DNA of 64,000 nt from NCBI GenBank assembly GCA_000727475.1, contig KL647310.1:1253324-1317323 (forward strand). The letters are read 5' to 3'. The position numbers and the translations under genes are program-made. The number at the start of each line of letters is the position of its first letter. Position 1 is the first letter of the stretch. The DNA comes from Sarcocystis neurona (lineage: Eukaryota > Apicomplexa > Conoidasida > Eucoccidiorida > Sarcocystidae). Below the pieces are notes generated by a model, which was not told where the DNA came from, did not search any database, and saw only the letters and a list, made by a program, of their open reading frames with translations. This document shows positions 25,901-38,409 of this stretch, piece after piece.

Positions 25901-28900
25901 AAAGCAAACGCGAGCTACAAAGTGCCACTGCAGCTGCTCTTGAAGAGCAGCAAATGCTGCAGAAGCAAGTGGAGCATCAAGAGAGACTCCAGCAGCTGCA
26001 AGAAGCGCGGTGTCATGAACTCGCGGCTGAAGTTGCACAGCTGCAGGAGGCACGTACGAGGACTCAAGAAGAGTTGCTGTTGCTGGAGCAGAGGCAGCAG
26101 CTGGAGCTGCGAGAAGCCCGGCTCGCTGCGCAACACACTCTCGAGGAGCAGTTGCTACAACAGCAACAACAGCACGAGCGGCAGCTGGCGACTCAAAAGC
26201 AGCGCGAACACCAACTTCTCGAGCAGCTGAGGCAGCAAGAGCAGCAACTGGAGCAACAGCAGCTTCTACTGGAACAGCAGGAAGAACTGCTGCTTGAACA
26301 ACACCAGCAGCTCCACCTGCTGCACCAGGACTTACGCGGACCGCGAGTCTCCTGCGGCACGCAGGCGCTGCAGCGCGCACAACAAATGGAGCAGGAGTAC
26401 CAGGACCAACCCAGTTGGCGCTCCGACAAGTCGTCCGTGCAAGAGCGTGCGCCGCTGACAGTTCAGCAGCAGCAGCAGCCAGAAGCAAAGCCCCCCGTGC
26501 AATCTGAAGCAGAGCAGCAGCTACAGCCGGAGCAACAGCTGCGTCCAGCACATCGTCGGGAGGATCGTCGGAACAAGGAGCGCCCTCGTGAACAGCGTGG
26601 ACCGAACAAATTTACGAGTGGGACAGGGGCAGCAACTTTTGACGAACAGCAGCACGAGGAGGTAGTGGAGCAGCTTCTGAGGCAGGAAGGGCAGCAACCC
26701 GCCAGAGGCGAGACACGTGGACCCGCTGTCCATAGTGGACGAGCCGGTGACAAGGTGGAACAGCCGGCACATGCGGAGCAGCAGATATTAGTGGAAATGA
26801 AGGAAGAGAAGTCGGAGCGGCTGCAGCAGTGGCAGGGACAATCGCAGCAGCAGCCGATGCAACACGAGTTTGAAGAGATGCCGGGGGCAGAAGAAGTGGA
26901 CTCAGCAGTCCTCACCATGTCACTCGAGGCGCTACGGCCTGGGAGCCGACGACCGTCGCACGTAGAACAGCAGCAGGGAGACCAGACTGTGGAAGAAAAG
27001 CAGGAAGAGAAATCAAAGGAGGCCGAGTCGTGGCGGCCTCAACATTGCTCGTCCGACAGCGGTGGCGTGCAGGTCGATCAGCAGAAGTCGCTTGACCACA
27101 AACTGAAGAGAGAGGAAGCACAAAAGGGCGGAGAAGAGGAGACAGGGCAGGCGCCGCAGCAACGGAAGCAGCGGGAAGGGGACAGCGAGCTGCTGCCTGT
27201 GCAGCGGGCAGTTCGCGAGGAGCTTGAGCAGTTGAAAGAGGAGAAGGAGGCGCTGCTACGAGTGCAAGAGCGGCTGCAAGTCGAGAATAAGCGGCAGCAG
27301 CAGTTGCTGCAGGAGAAAGAGACAGAGTTGCTCCAGCTACGAATGGCTCCAGGTGCCGCAGGGGTGCAAGAACAACAGCAGGCGTCTTGGTCAAAAGAGC
27401 AGCGGGCCGATGGGAGTGCGGATGGGGAGATGTTGCGGAGGGCCACTGCGGGAAGCAGGGGCAGCAGAAGCAGTGAGGGCCACTTCGACAAGAAGGACGG
27501 GGGGCAGCAGATAAAGCCGCCGCGGTGCACGCAGCAGCAGCAGCAGCAGAGTTCAGCGCTTCCCACTCGGTGCAGCAGCAGCGGCCAGAGCAGCGGCAGC
27601 AGTAGCAGGCCTGAGAGCGCAGCATCAGAGCAGCAGCGGAGTGCCGAGCTGCAGATGCTGCGGCAAGAAGCTGAGTTGTCTATGAGGATTCAGAAACAGT
27701 ACGAAGAGGAGAACAAACTGCTGCTGCAGCGGTACAAACAACAGCAGCAGCGACTGCACCAAGTGGAAACCAGCCGCCTTGACATCCAGCAGCAGCTGCA
27801 GGTGGCGCGCGGCCAGAAGGAGGAGCTCGAGCAGCTCATCCGCGCCAACGACGCTCGCGCAGCACAGCTGCTGCAGCACCAGGAACACCTCGAGACACAG
27901 CTAGCGACCGTGAAGGTTAGGCATGTCCGCGCTTCTCTGGGCGAGCCTACGTACACTTCTGTCCTGCTCAGGCTCTAGAGTCCCTAGCGACGTGCTTTTT
28001 CGTATACGCACACGAACCTGTATACTTTTTCTTCCTGGGGATGTTGCAGACGCTTCTTTGCAGTGTGTCTGGGGATCTGCAGCAGTTGATATTGCCTGCG
28101 CGCCTGCGCAGCTCCACGTCTTGCCGTGACGCCTCCGCCAAATGTCAAGTGCAAGACTTGCTCTGCGGACACGTGTACGACGAGTGTGTCCTTGCTGCGG
28201 CTTCTCTGCTCCAGCGGAAGACGGTGCGGACTATTACAGCGTATAACAGAGTCGTGGCATATATATACAAATGGAAGTGGCGTATATTCAAACGTATATG
28301 TATGTATGTGTATGTGTGGAAATAGATATATATACGTATATATCCCTATATACATATCTATTGGTGAGCATGTATGTGAGTGTGGGTGAGCGCAGCCAAC
28401 TTCTTGTCAGCACTGGCCGGCCAGCCGGAAGTGGGTGTACCAGCTGCACGCGTTTTTGACTTGATTGAACGGCCTGCGAGTTCCTCTTGGTGGCGCAGTC
28501 GTTCAAGGGCTGTACGAGACGTGGACGAGGCGTCGTGTGCCACAGCAGGGGCGGCTTTCGTCTCCCGCTTCGCCGTGTCGTTGCTAGGTGTTTTTGCGAC
28601 TACCCAGAGTTGCTACAGCTCGCGCGTTCTCTGCTGCTGCTGCCTGTGATGCCTTTGGAAAAGCTTCTGCCGCTTTTTGGGGTCCTGTGTTCGCGCTTCT
28701 TCTCCCTATACGCTGCCGCCATCCTGTCGCAGCCCTGTGGGGCCTGCACTGCTGCGGATGCTACTGGCGCTGGGTTGTTCAGGAGGAGATGGAGCGGTAC
28801 AAGGCGAGGCGGGCACGTGGAAGCCGCTCGTCAGCCTCTTCGCCGGCATGTCGTCTTCGTGCTGCAGCCGCTGCAGCCGACGGCACTGCCGCTGCAGCAG

Positions 28901-31900
28901 GAACTCCCCCAGAAGCAGCCGCAGGGTTGCGATCTGGCCGCTGGCCGCGCACTAGCGGAAGCCGCGGCTCCGAAGGATTGCTTGCCGGAGGGGCGAGACC
29001 AGAAGGATACGGAGGAGAAGAGGCAACTGATGAGGAGGAGGAGGAAAAGAACATGAATGGGCAGCTGGAATTCTTTACCTCGCTGCTGCGCAAAGCCGTA
29101 AGAAAAGTGCCCACAGCAGCGCCGGTGCTGCCTTCCTTTTCGTGCGTGCTGTTTGACCGAGCAGCAGCCCCGAAGAGTTCGTTGCTTGGCAGAGCGCGCT
29201 AAAAGTCCACCCCCTTGCGCACCACCTGGACGGGTCCACGTAGACAGAGTTATATATACGTCAACATCTGGAAACGCAGCACATGCGTCAACTCGAAGGC
29301 AAGTGACACTCACATATTTTGTCGGCACCTATACATACACATATATACGCATACTGCGACACAGATATATGTGGACACTCCTGTTTGCGGGCGCGCGTAC
29401 TCGTGGAGATGGAATGACAAAGAGAAGCACGCCTGTGTGTGTGTTTAAGTATTCATGCGTGTTCCTGTTTGTGAACACGTAGACATATATACACTTGTAC
29501 AGCTATACGCAGGTAGATTGACTGTCAGTATACATTTACATATATGTGTATATATCTGTGTATGTGTACCGTGCAAGGTGTCCACGCCAACAAACACGTC
29601 TGCTTGGACGTCGACAGATTCTCAGAGAGAGCCACGCGGATGTGTTGAGCGCATGCGTGCAAGTGGGGCTCCCTTCACGTGCGGCTGTCGTAAGTGGCTC
29701 TGCAATCCTTCGTGTTTCGCCCCGGCCCCTGTGCTGCTCCTCGTTTTTCAGTTCTTAGAATTCCGCCTCCCGACGCGCAGCTAGCGGCCGCGGTGTTGCT
29801 CGCTGTTGCTGATGCTGCTAGCTCTGCTTTCTCTTGTGCTGCTGCTGCTGCCGCTGCGCGTTCTTCTTCTTTCTGCTGTTGCGGTCCGTCAGCACTGCTG
29901 CTAGGGCCTGTGCCTGCTGCTCATTACTGCTGCTGCGGTCTGTGTCGCGGCTGCTGTTCCTGCCCCGCGGGTGGCTCTGCAAGTTTTATGCCATTTAGAG
30001 GGCGGACGAAGAAAACCGGCTTGCTCGCAGTCAGAGAAATCGCACGCTAGTTGAAACGGGCAACCCCTGCTTCGTGGGCGCCGGTGCTGTGCGTGCGAAC
30101 AGGAAGCAGAGAACGTGAAGGATAAAGCTGCACTTGCTTTGTTGAAGCAACGTCTGGAGCAGGCGCACTACCAGACCCGGTAAGGAAGTCAGCTGTCTTG
30201 CAGCTAAGATCACGTTTGAGCTGCAGGTAGTGTCGGCGACATCCATGCGGCAGCACCGGAGTCCGGCACCAGCCAGGGCCAGTCGCCGCAACAGCGGGGG
30301 CCACGGCAGCAGCAGCAGCGGTAACCGAGTGAACGACGGAACGCTCCCTGAGACAGCAGCAGCGTGTAACACGCAGCAGCAGCAGCTACAGTGAAACAGC
30401 AGCAGCAGGTGGTGGCTCTAAGGAGCAAAACCACCTGCAGAGAGGAAAGCAGCAAGCGTGAGCGAAGAGGCAGCAGACGACAGACTCCACGAAAACGCCG
30501 CTGGCAATTCCTCTGCCGTAGGTGCAGCGCCGCGTGGCACTGGACAGCATTCGCCCCTGCCGCTGGCTTGCACTATAGCTAGCCAGCAGCAGCAGCAGCC
30601 GCGCACATGACCCAGCAGGGGTCTGGCGCGTTGTGAAAAAACAAGAGTGCGAAACATGCGACGCACACTCTGAGGACTCAGGAAAAACATCGTGTTTTTG
30701 CATCAAAGGGGGACTTGCGTGGCGCTAAAGACAGTCTTGGTCGCCTGCTGCGGCGATGGCCAGTTCAGCAGAGGATAGATCTGGCGAGGGAAAACGCAGC
30801 GGTCTTCCACGTCGTCTGCGGGGTTACCAGAAGGTGGTGGGGCCACGAGAAGGTGGTTGGACCGTGTCCACCTGCTCTTTCTGCGCTCGTTGGTTGGCTG
30901 CTGCTGCGCGTCCTGCGCCCCGCCGCAAGTTCCTTTCCCCTGCTGCGAAACTACCTACGAAGCTGCTGCAGTGCGACTTGGTGCGGCTGCTGCTGCCGCG
31001 CCAGGGTCCCACATTTCTCGAAGCGGCGCCGATCCCCCTGGTGCAGCTGTGAACGCGGCTGCTGCTACGGCGACAGTGCTGTTTTGGTGGCTGCAGCTGC
31101 CTGCTGCTGCTGTCGGTGCGGCTGCGTTTCTGCTGTTAGGAAGTTGTCTTGCGTCCTTTTCTGGTGCTGCCCGTTGTTGCTGCAGCACTTTGGCAGGAGA
31201 GGTGGAGGCGCTTGTAGAGCGGAACAGGCAGCTGCGAGCGCAGGTCCAGCAGCACGAGGAGGAGCGTCAGGAGCACCAGCAAGTGGTCGAGTTCCTTCAG
31301 AGAGAAAATAGGCATCTTAAGCATCATCTGCAGGTGGGCGACGCGCGAAGCACTCACGTTTATATACATACGCGCACACGTACCCATGCATAGTAGGGTA
31401 TCTCGCTATATACAAGTGGACGTGTGTACGTGGCGTCTCCTTCTTTGTGTCTCTACGTACGTGCGTGTGTGCACACGTGTGAGGCTCGGACGCCCGTCTG
31501 GTTGCTGCTGAGGTACTGCACACCGGGGCGTGCGTACGATTCGGCAGTCCTGCCGTCTGTTTTGGGGGTTTTCTAGCAGCTCGTTTTCTCTGTCGACCCG
31601 TCGCCTTCGTCAGGACACTCACACGTCTCCCAAAGCGTACGCGCGCACGTACACGCATATACGAATATACACACACATGCGTGTACTTGTGCGTACGCAT
31701 ATGCGTAGGTGGACGTCGGTGCTGAGGGGGCGATGTATTTATATGTACGTGTGTTGGCGCTCCTGTGTGCACCCGTACGTGTGTGTGTTCGTATAATAAG
31801 TCCCAGTTGCGCCTTTGTGTTTAAAGAGAGGAGAAGTATTTCTGTCTCTGTATGGGGACGTGTACAAGACCGCATATGTAGGGCTCTTCGTGCACATCTC

Positions 31901-34635
31901 TGGACACGCTGACTGAAAGTAGCACTGTCTCCGTGAAGGAGGGTAATGTGTCACGAGCCCACACACGCCGACTTCCCATGTTGGTCGCTTCTTTTACAAC
32001 GGCGGCGCATCTGGCGATGTCTCTTAGATAAACGTCGAACCAGGTGAGACGAACCCTGAGACTTGCGTCATAAAGACTGTTATTTGTTGAGGCCCCAGCA
32101 GAAGAAATATTCAAGTAAAAGAAATACTTTTCAAGACGGATATCGTGAGTAATAGAAGTGCTCATCAAGACGGCTGCCTTCGCTTTGCTCGTCGTTGCAC
32201 AGAAGTGCCAATAGTGCATGAAGGGTAGGCGCCTCACAGAAAAGATCTGCGCGTGTGTTTTCCCCACTGCTGCTGCTGACGCTTCCCCCTCGGGCTTCGG
32301 CGCGTGACTGCAGGAAACGCAGACTGCGACGGAGGATGCTGTGGCCGCTCTGCAGCAGGAACGCCGTCGCAGCAGCAGTTGCTACCCCACAGGGCAACAA
32401 CACATGGGCTACAGCAGCAACGGACGACGATACGCTAGCCGCTGCCGCTCCGGTAGCGAAGAGCAGCAGCTGCCTGCCGCGTTGGGGGGCGGGAAGCGCT
32501 CGTCGTCTCGCAGCAGCAGCTTGCCTCCCGTTCTGACGACTGGTTCAGCCAGCTTGCCAGCGAGACGCAGCAGCAGCAGCGGCTACCTGCAGCGGCAGAG
32601 TGAAACAGAAAGCGCCTCCGTCGGATTTGGTCCTTGTTTGGCGTGGCGGCAGCAACAGCAGACGATCACACCTGCGCGTGCGGATGCTGCAGCGCAGACT
32701 GAGAGAAGTGCCACAACTGCGCGGAATGGACGAGCTTCTTCCGAAGACTGTGAAGCACGAGGCGGTACTCTCCATGCTGCTGCAGCAGCTGCTGCAGCTA
32801 AGACGGGAGCTGCCGCTGCTGCTGGCGAGATTGCTGCTTCTGCTGACGCCTTACCTGCTGCCCTTGACAAGCGCTTCCAGGAGGCCCTCGGCACCGCGGT
32901 TGCACGTGAAAGGAGAAGACTTACGGTGAGCTGCTGTGTTCACGTTGCTCATTCGACGTCCGCTGCTGCATCATCTCGAGCTGTGCTTCTTCATTTGTTG
33001 CTCGGGATTTAGCAGAAATTTCAACAGGCCACGAGTGGAAGTGTCTTTTCTCGAAGTAAACCGTCATTCTGTCTCAACAGAATAGAGAACGGAGACTCGA
33101 ATACCCTCGCAGCGTGTTGGTGGGAGCTGCAGTTCCTGCACAAGGCATCTGTGGATCTTTTGATCGTTTGGGTGCGTCTCTTGGGGACAGTCTTCCTCTC
33201 CAAGTGAGCAGCGCTTTTGGCGGGTGGTGCTGTCGCCACTTCGTCTGACCCGAGACATTTTTTTAAGCTTTTGTTCTTCTTGCTCCTGGTGCTGCTGTTG
33301 TACCTGGTGTGGGTGCTGCAGGACCGCGTGCGCGCACTGGAGCAGCAGCTGCTGGCACAGCGGAGTTACTACCAGCGACGCCTTTCTGCTGCGTTCCGCG
33401 GCGTGGGTTGGCTGCCGCCGCAGCGGAGCAGCACTGTCGCAAACAGCAGCAGCGGCATGCGAAGCAAAGCCCTGACGCCAGCAGCAGCAGCCCTCACAGC
33501 GGCAGCACCGTCCCGACGCACGGCTGCGTCAAGGAGGCCTGCTGCTGCGCAAGACAGAGCAACGCCGAGACAGCAGAAGGAGGAGGGGTGGCATCCCCGG
33601 CCTCCTCCAGGTCATAGTATGGTGCTGTGGGGAGAAGACACCCCGCTGCCGGCGCCCACCCCACACGGCAGCAGCAGCAGGACTACCGCGGGGATCAGCA
33701 ACACGGCGCGGTACAGCAGCACTGCCGTGTGCAGCGTAGGCACTCAGACAACTGGTAGGCCAGAAGAGTGCGATATCGTGGAACGCAGCGGAGGGGCGGA
33801 CGAGAAGCGGCAGCCGCCGAACGTACGGCAGCCGGAGGATGCAAGTGACAGAGAGCAGCTGCTGCAGCTGCAACGAAAAGAACACTTTTTTCCCTTCCTT
33901 TACCGGGAAAATCGGGCAATGGCGCTGCTGTTCGCCTTCTGGCAGCTCGCCCAGCGATTCTGCTGTACGACTGTCGGTACAGCAGGCCTGCTGCTGCTCT
34001 CGCCGCTGTCCACCGAAGGCGGAGCAGCTGACAGACAAGAGGAGACGCACGCCAAGGAGGAGGAGGAGGAGCAGCAGCTACACCCGCGTGCAGCGGCGCA
34101 AGGTCAAGGAACGACACACACTTTTAGCGGCGCATCTCGGGCGCAGGAGGCTGCTGCTCCTGTTGAGAGACGCCCCGCTGCTTCAGACGTCCCTCTTGAA
34201 AGCAGGCTGAGGCTCCTGCTTGGGCTTTTGTTCCCGCCCACGCAGCCCAGTGACAGCATGGACAGCAGCAGCAGCACAGCAGCAGGACGCGGAGGAGGAG
34301 CAGCAGCAGCACCAGAGGACAGCAAGGACAGCATTTCGTTTGCGCACTTCAGAGCAGCAGTGACGCGGGTGGGCTGTCGGGCCTCTGCTGCCGACTGCCT
34401 GGCTGCGTGGGAGGTCGTCGCTGGCCCGCCGCCAACTGGCACTCGTCTGCAGCAACAGCTGCAGCAGCAAGGGGCTGCACCAGCTGTCGACGATGTCTCT
34501 CTCTGGAAGGTCTCGAGAGAAAAACTCTTCCAGCGGGCCAAGGTACAGAAGGCACGGCGCGATGCAACGGTGCCAGCACTACTGTTGAGAAGCGACAATC
34601 ACGCAGGCAGCATCGTTGTCGCCGGGAGCCTGTAG
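22945..34635 (+). CDS. Giant Gln-rich coiled-coil protein, multi-exon
   Basis: Function unknown. Exon 1 runs from ATG 22945 (CACCATGTC context; acceptor CCGCCTGCAG at 22900 also possible) to 27915, where AAG meets GTTAGG in phase 0. Residues 1-370 are Ala-rich. From about 380 the protein is Gln-rich, and residues about 870-1135 show leucine heptads typical of long coiled coils (EQLRQLQHRDEALQRV). Further exons with fitting splice sites are 28783-29097 (phase 0-0, EEMERYKARRARG...GQLEFFTSLLRKA), 30103-30179 (phase 0-2, ALALLKQRLEQAHYQ), 31197-31333 (phase 1-0, VEALVERNRQLRAQVQQ), 32314-32925 (0-0), 33081-33203 (0-0, NRERRLEYPRSVLVGAAV) and 33322-34635 (phase 0 to TAG). One or more exons between 30180 and 31196 remain unresolved. 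A donor at 34543 (AAG then GTACAG, phase 0) could instead splice on to the Gln-rich exon at 35771. Exon 1 and the coding strand are secure; the gene's extent is not. Confidence 0.6.
28250..28385. repeat. Alternating purine-pyrimidine tract in an intron of the giant coiled-coil gene
   Basis: TATATATACAAATGG, then TATATGTATGTATGTGTATG and ATATATATACGTATATATCC. The same type recurs at 29255-29560, 31350-31790, 34860-34990 and 35480-35540, always between coding exons. These tracts help mark the introns. Confidence 0.75.
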
Positions 34636-35770
34636 ACACATCTCCTCCCTTCCACGCGGAACACGGCTGAGAAGGTGACGCGAGTGTCCGTCAGTTTTGG
34701 TGGAGCCTCTCCCACGCAGATACGCAGGGATATAGCCTTACGAAGTGGCACGCTTGCAGCTGTGAATCGCCAGAAGAAGTACACCAGTGGCCTTGCGAGG
34801 GAAGTCGCAGGTGACCGTCACCTGTACGTGCGTTCGTGTAGACGCATACATGTACATAAACAGATAACATGTGTGTGTATATATATACACATATATACGT
34901 GGAAACATATATACCTATATATATATATGTGGATGCATACACCTGTGGCTGTTGCTGGTGACCGTATACACATATCTATGCAAACACGTGTCTGTGTGGA
35001 TGTGGAAGCTGGAGGGGAAGTTATCTAGGGATAACTTTCTCCCCGTCGCTTGTGCGTTGCTTTGGGTGTGTAGCGACCTCGTCAGAGAACGCGGCGAGTA
35101 GAACTGTCGCTTTTCGACGTGCCTCTGGTGTCTTCCGCAGCCGCGCCTTCGGTTTCTCGGTCCTTCTGAGGCGGCTGCTGCTGCGGTCTAGAGCGCTGAC
35201 GCGTGTATTCCTGCTGCAACCTGTGCTCGCTCCATCCGCTGAGTCCACGTGGCGTTTCTTGAACGCGCACCAAGGGCTGCCTGTTGCTGTCAGCGCGGCA
35301 GCCTCTGCACAGGCTGCTGGTCGTACCGCGTGTGGTGCTGCTGTGTACTCGTGTGGGGCGTCGATCGGGCCTACGTACGGGGAAAATTCTCGTGTACACG
35401 TCTGGGCGTATAATATTATTGTCCAGAGCTCCGCGTATGTCTCTGTATTAACGTCGGGTTCTACGGCGGGGTATTAACACGTCTGCATGTACACGTAGGT
35501 GTGTGTATATGTATTTACAAGTATATACACACAGACAAACGGAGATAGGCCTTGATCCGTGCCTTGCGAGTATCAGAAAAAGAACGCCCTTCTGCCGTGC
35601 AGAGGTACACACCGGCCGTGCGCTTGCTGCCGTGGTTCGGATCCTGCCATGAGCGGAACTGCTCTACCTGTTGTCGCTACTACTACGCTGTCTGCTGGCG
35701 GATGTACTTTGTGGTGGAGTGGCTACTGCAGCTGTTGATGGCACTGTTGCTGCTGATGCTCTTGTTGCAG

Positions 35771-37463
35771 CAAACAGACCCGACGTTTCTCTTCTTCGCG
35801 TACTGCGCGTTGACGCGACGGGTGAAACTCCAGAAGAGAGAACTGGTGGTGCTAACAGACAGCAATAAAGCTTTGTTGGCTGCCGCGCAAGAGCAGCAGC
35901 AGGTGCTGCAGCAGCAACAACTGCTGCAGCAGGAGATGCAGGAGCAGCAGCGACAGCAGCTGCAGCAGCAGTTGAGGCGGCAGCAGCAAGAAATGCTTGA
36001 CCAGATGGTGTTGCAGCACCGAAGTTTCCAACAGCAGATTCTACAACTTCACGAGAAGCTTCTGTCCCTGCAGCAGCAGCATCTCCCTCAGCTGCAGCAG
36101 CAGCAGCTGAACCAGTCGCAGCAACACCTGCAGCTCAGTCTGTCACAGCAACTAAGTCGGTCGGAGCCGGCCCACATGCAGCAGCTGCACCAGCAAGCAC
36201 AAATGTGGGGACTGCCGCAGAAGCTGCAAGAAGGCGAGTTTTTTTTGCCTGCAAAGCTGCCCCTGCAACAACAGCCGCAAGAGCTCACCGTCTACTCTCC
36301 GCCTGTGCCCCTGCAGCAGCAGGATCCCCTGAATGGACAGCAACTGCAGCTCTCTGCTGTTCCAGTAGCTGAGGACAGCAGCAACAAGAGGTGGCTGCTG
36401 GCCTCTCCCCCCCTGTTCGCCCTTCCGCATGCTCGCACACCCCTGGAGTCGGAGCAGCAGGAAGCGACGCTGCTGCTGCAGCGGCAAGCAGCTGCACATC
36501 GGCAGCAACAGGCAGTGGTGACGCTGCAGCAGCAGCAGCAGCAAATGTGGCAGCAGCAGCAGCAGCAACAGCAGCGGGTGTCACAGCAGCTGCAGCACGC
36601 GTCGCATGCCGCCAGGCTGGAGGCACCGGCGCAGGCGGTCGTCGAGGCAGCTGCTGGCAGGGTGTGGCCAGCCGTATCCCCAGGTATAGAGAACGTTGCA
36701 CCGCTGCAGCAACAAGACTTGCAACAGCAGCACCAGCAGCCTGGTAACGCAGGAAGTACTTGTTCAAAGCTTGCGGAGTCGCCACCGGAACTCCAAGTAG
36801 ATACGGTTGGCGGCAGAGGAGGCGCTCGTTTTTGCGGCAGCCGAAGCAGCGACGCGCTGTCGTCGACGTCTGGAGAAGGGCCTCTCTCTTTGCTGCTGCA
36901 GCAAGCGAACGAGGCTTTGCAGCAGCAGCTCCACTTGTTGAGAGAAAATGTGCAAGTACGTGAAAGGCTGCTTTTGGCCGGCAACACAGCGGTGCCATCG
37001 CCTCCGCCCACCCACCAAGACTCGGTGGCCGATCGCAGCCGTGGTTCCAGCGGTACCTCTCCAAGCACCACACACGTCGTCCCTGATGGAGGCGGTGCGC
37101 CCAAGGGCAGCAGCAGCTGCGCAGCAACCAAGAGGAGCTCAAGTCGCGGTCCTGAAGCAGAGGTACGCCTCCTGATACAATGAAACGTTTCTGGCTATAT
37201 AAACGGCACCTCTTCTTTGTACACAGCGCGCCGGCCCTGCCGTATAAATACCAGAGAGTAGTCGGTGTACGGGTGGTGCTGCTGCTGCTATTGCTAGTTC
37301 CGGGAGTGCTCAGGTGCGCCTGACACCACGTTGCTGCCGTGTGTCTGAGCCCGAACGTACTCCAGCGGTTCACTTGTGCTGATGCTTCATGTTGCGTGTT
37401 GCTCTATGTGTCCTACGACAGTGACCTAGACACACTACATGCAATTCATAATATACATACATG

Positions 37464-37499
<36 letters not shown>

Positions 37500-37959
37500 A
37501 GTAGGCATGCAAATGTCTGTGTGAGTGCCTCCAAACACACTCGTTCAGGTAATACGCTTTGCTTCCGGCTTCAGAAGCGTGTTGGTGGTCTGCGGAATGC
37601 GAAGCCGCCGGCTGCTGCCGCCGCTGGAAGCCGCTGCTATTGTTGCTGTCGTCCATTACGGCTGCTGTCGCTGGTTGTCAGGATACCAGCAGACGTCAAC
37701 TTAGCGCGTACGTGACGCTATATGAGAGTTTCTGAATATACCGTCTTGCCCAAGGTACAGCTCTCCTGGGGTGCTGCGGATGGTGTTATTTCTGCAGTGC
37801 ATACTTGAGCGGCTACACCAAGAGCTGGAAGCACTGACAGAAGACGTGGAGCAGCAAGTGTTGGGAGCGGAGCAGCGCTGTCGCGACAGCAGCAGCCACT
37901 TTCAAAATAAATCTGGAGCGGCAACTGGAGGAAGCAGAGCAGCAGCAGGGTTGCTGTGA
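35771..37959 (+). CDS. Gln-rich coiled-coil protein, separate gene or 3' part of the preceding one
   Basis: The main exon starts after acceptor CTCTTGTTGCAG at 35770 (an alternative acceptor is at 35833) and runs to 37162, where GAG meets GTACGC in phase 0. It is dominated by Gln and Leu, for example LQKRELVVLTDSNKALLAAA and MLDQMVLQHRSFQQQILQL, consistent with an extended helical or coiled-coil protein with polyglutamine. The next exon starts at 37798 after TTATTTCTGCAG in phase 0 with LERLHQELEALTEDVEQQV and reaches TGA at 37957-37959, giving 517 residues in all. No start codon with a good leader is evident. The phase-0 match with the donor at 34543 makes fusion to the upstream giant gene likely. 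A hydrophobic run just before 35771 is probably the intron's CTG-rich pyrimidine tract rather than a membrane segment. Confidence 0.5.
37469..37497. repeat. (TA)n microsatellite
   Basis: About 14 uninterrupted TA units in the proposed intron between the exons ending at 37162 and starting at 37798. Confidence 0.9.
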
Positions 37960-38340
37960 GGCGTAGCAGCAGCACAGAGCTCCTTAGGAAGCCGCAGTTG
38001 GTCAGTGCTGCGGGTCGTGCAGCGGAAGCAATTGCGCACGTAGCTGCATCAAGCGCAGCAGCGACTCGCTGGAGGGCGCGTGCGCAGCAGCAACTCTTGC
38101 TGTTTGAACAGCAGCAGAACAGCCGCGACAGGCAGCAGCATCTGTGGTAGCGGTATTTATGCAAGGCTCGTATACCCGGCCGCTGCGGGCAAGGCGGATC
38201 TCTGAAACTGAAACACTTGCACCCGAGGCGCCCGAGGCTCACGCTGTAGAAGCCGTAGCGCTCCACGATAGACAAAAGCAGCATCAGCCGGAAGCCGGCA
38301 AAGTGGGCGATGCCGAGGTGTACCTCTGGTGTGAAGGTAC
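37880..38340 (+). other. Frame-scrambled coiled-coil-like coding remnant
   Basis: Helix-like peptides appear in turn in different plus-strand frames: INLERQLEEAEQQQGC at about 37906-37953, ELLRKPQLVSAAGRAAEA and QQQLLLFEQQQNSRDRQQ at 37980-38150, and SETETLAPEAPEAHAVEAVA at 38200-38260. Stops separate them and no consistent splice solution was found. The segment could be the 3' end of the Gln-rich gene carrying frameshifts (real or from sequencing) or decayed coding sequence. The opposite strand is also open (38410-37718) but hydrophobic and Cys-rich, as expected of a shadow. Confidence 0.3.
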
Positions 38341-38409
38341 CTTCAGATACATATATAGATACACATATATCGTGTGGAGTGCAGCTTTGTGTGCCACGTA
38401 TTGATTGCA

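Noticed and set aside
31970..32060. GGTTCGAC-like box suggesting a minus-strand tRNA
   Set aside because: No A box, no acceptor-stem pairing and no cloverleaf could be folded around it.
33268..33321. Apparent transmembrane segment LLFFLLLVLLLYLVWV
   Set aside because: Better explained as the CT/CTG-rich tract of an intron ending in GGTGCTGCAG at 33321, with phase 0 on both sides.
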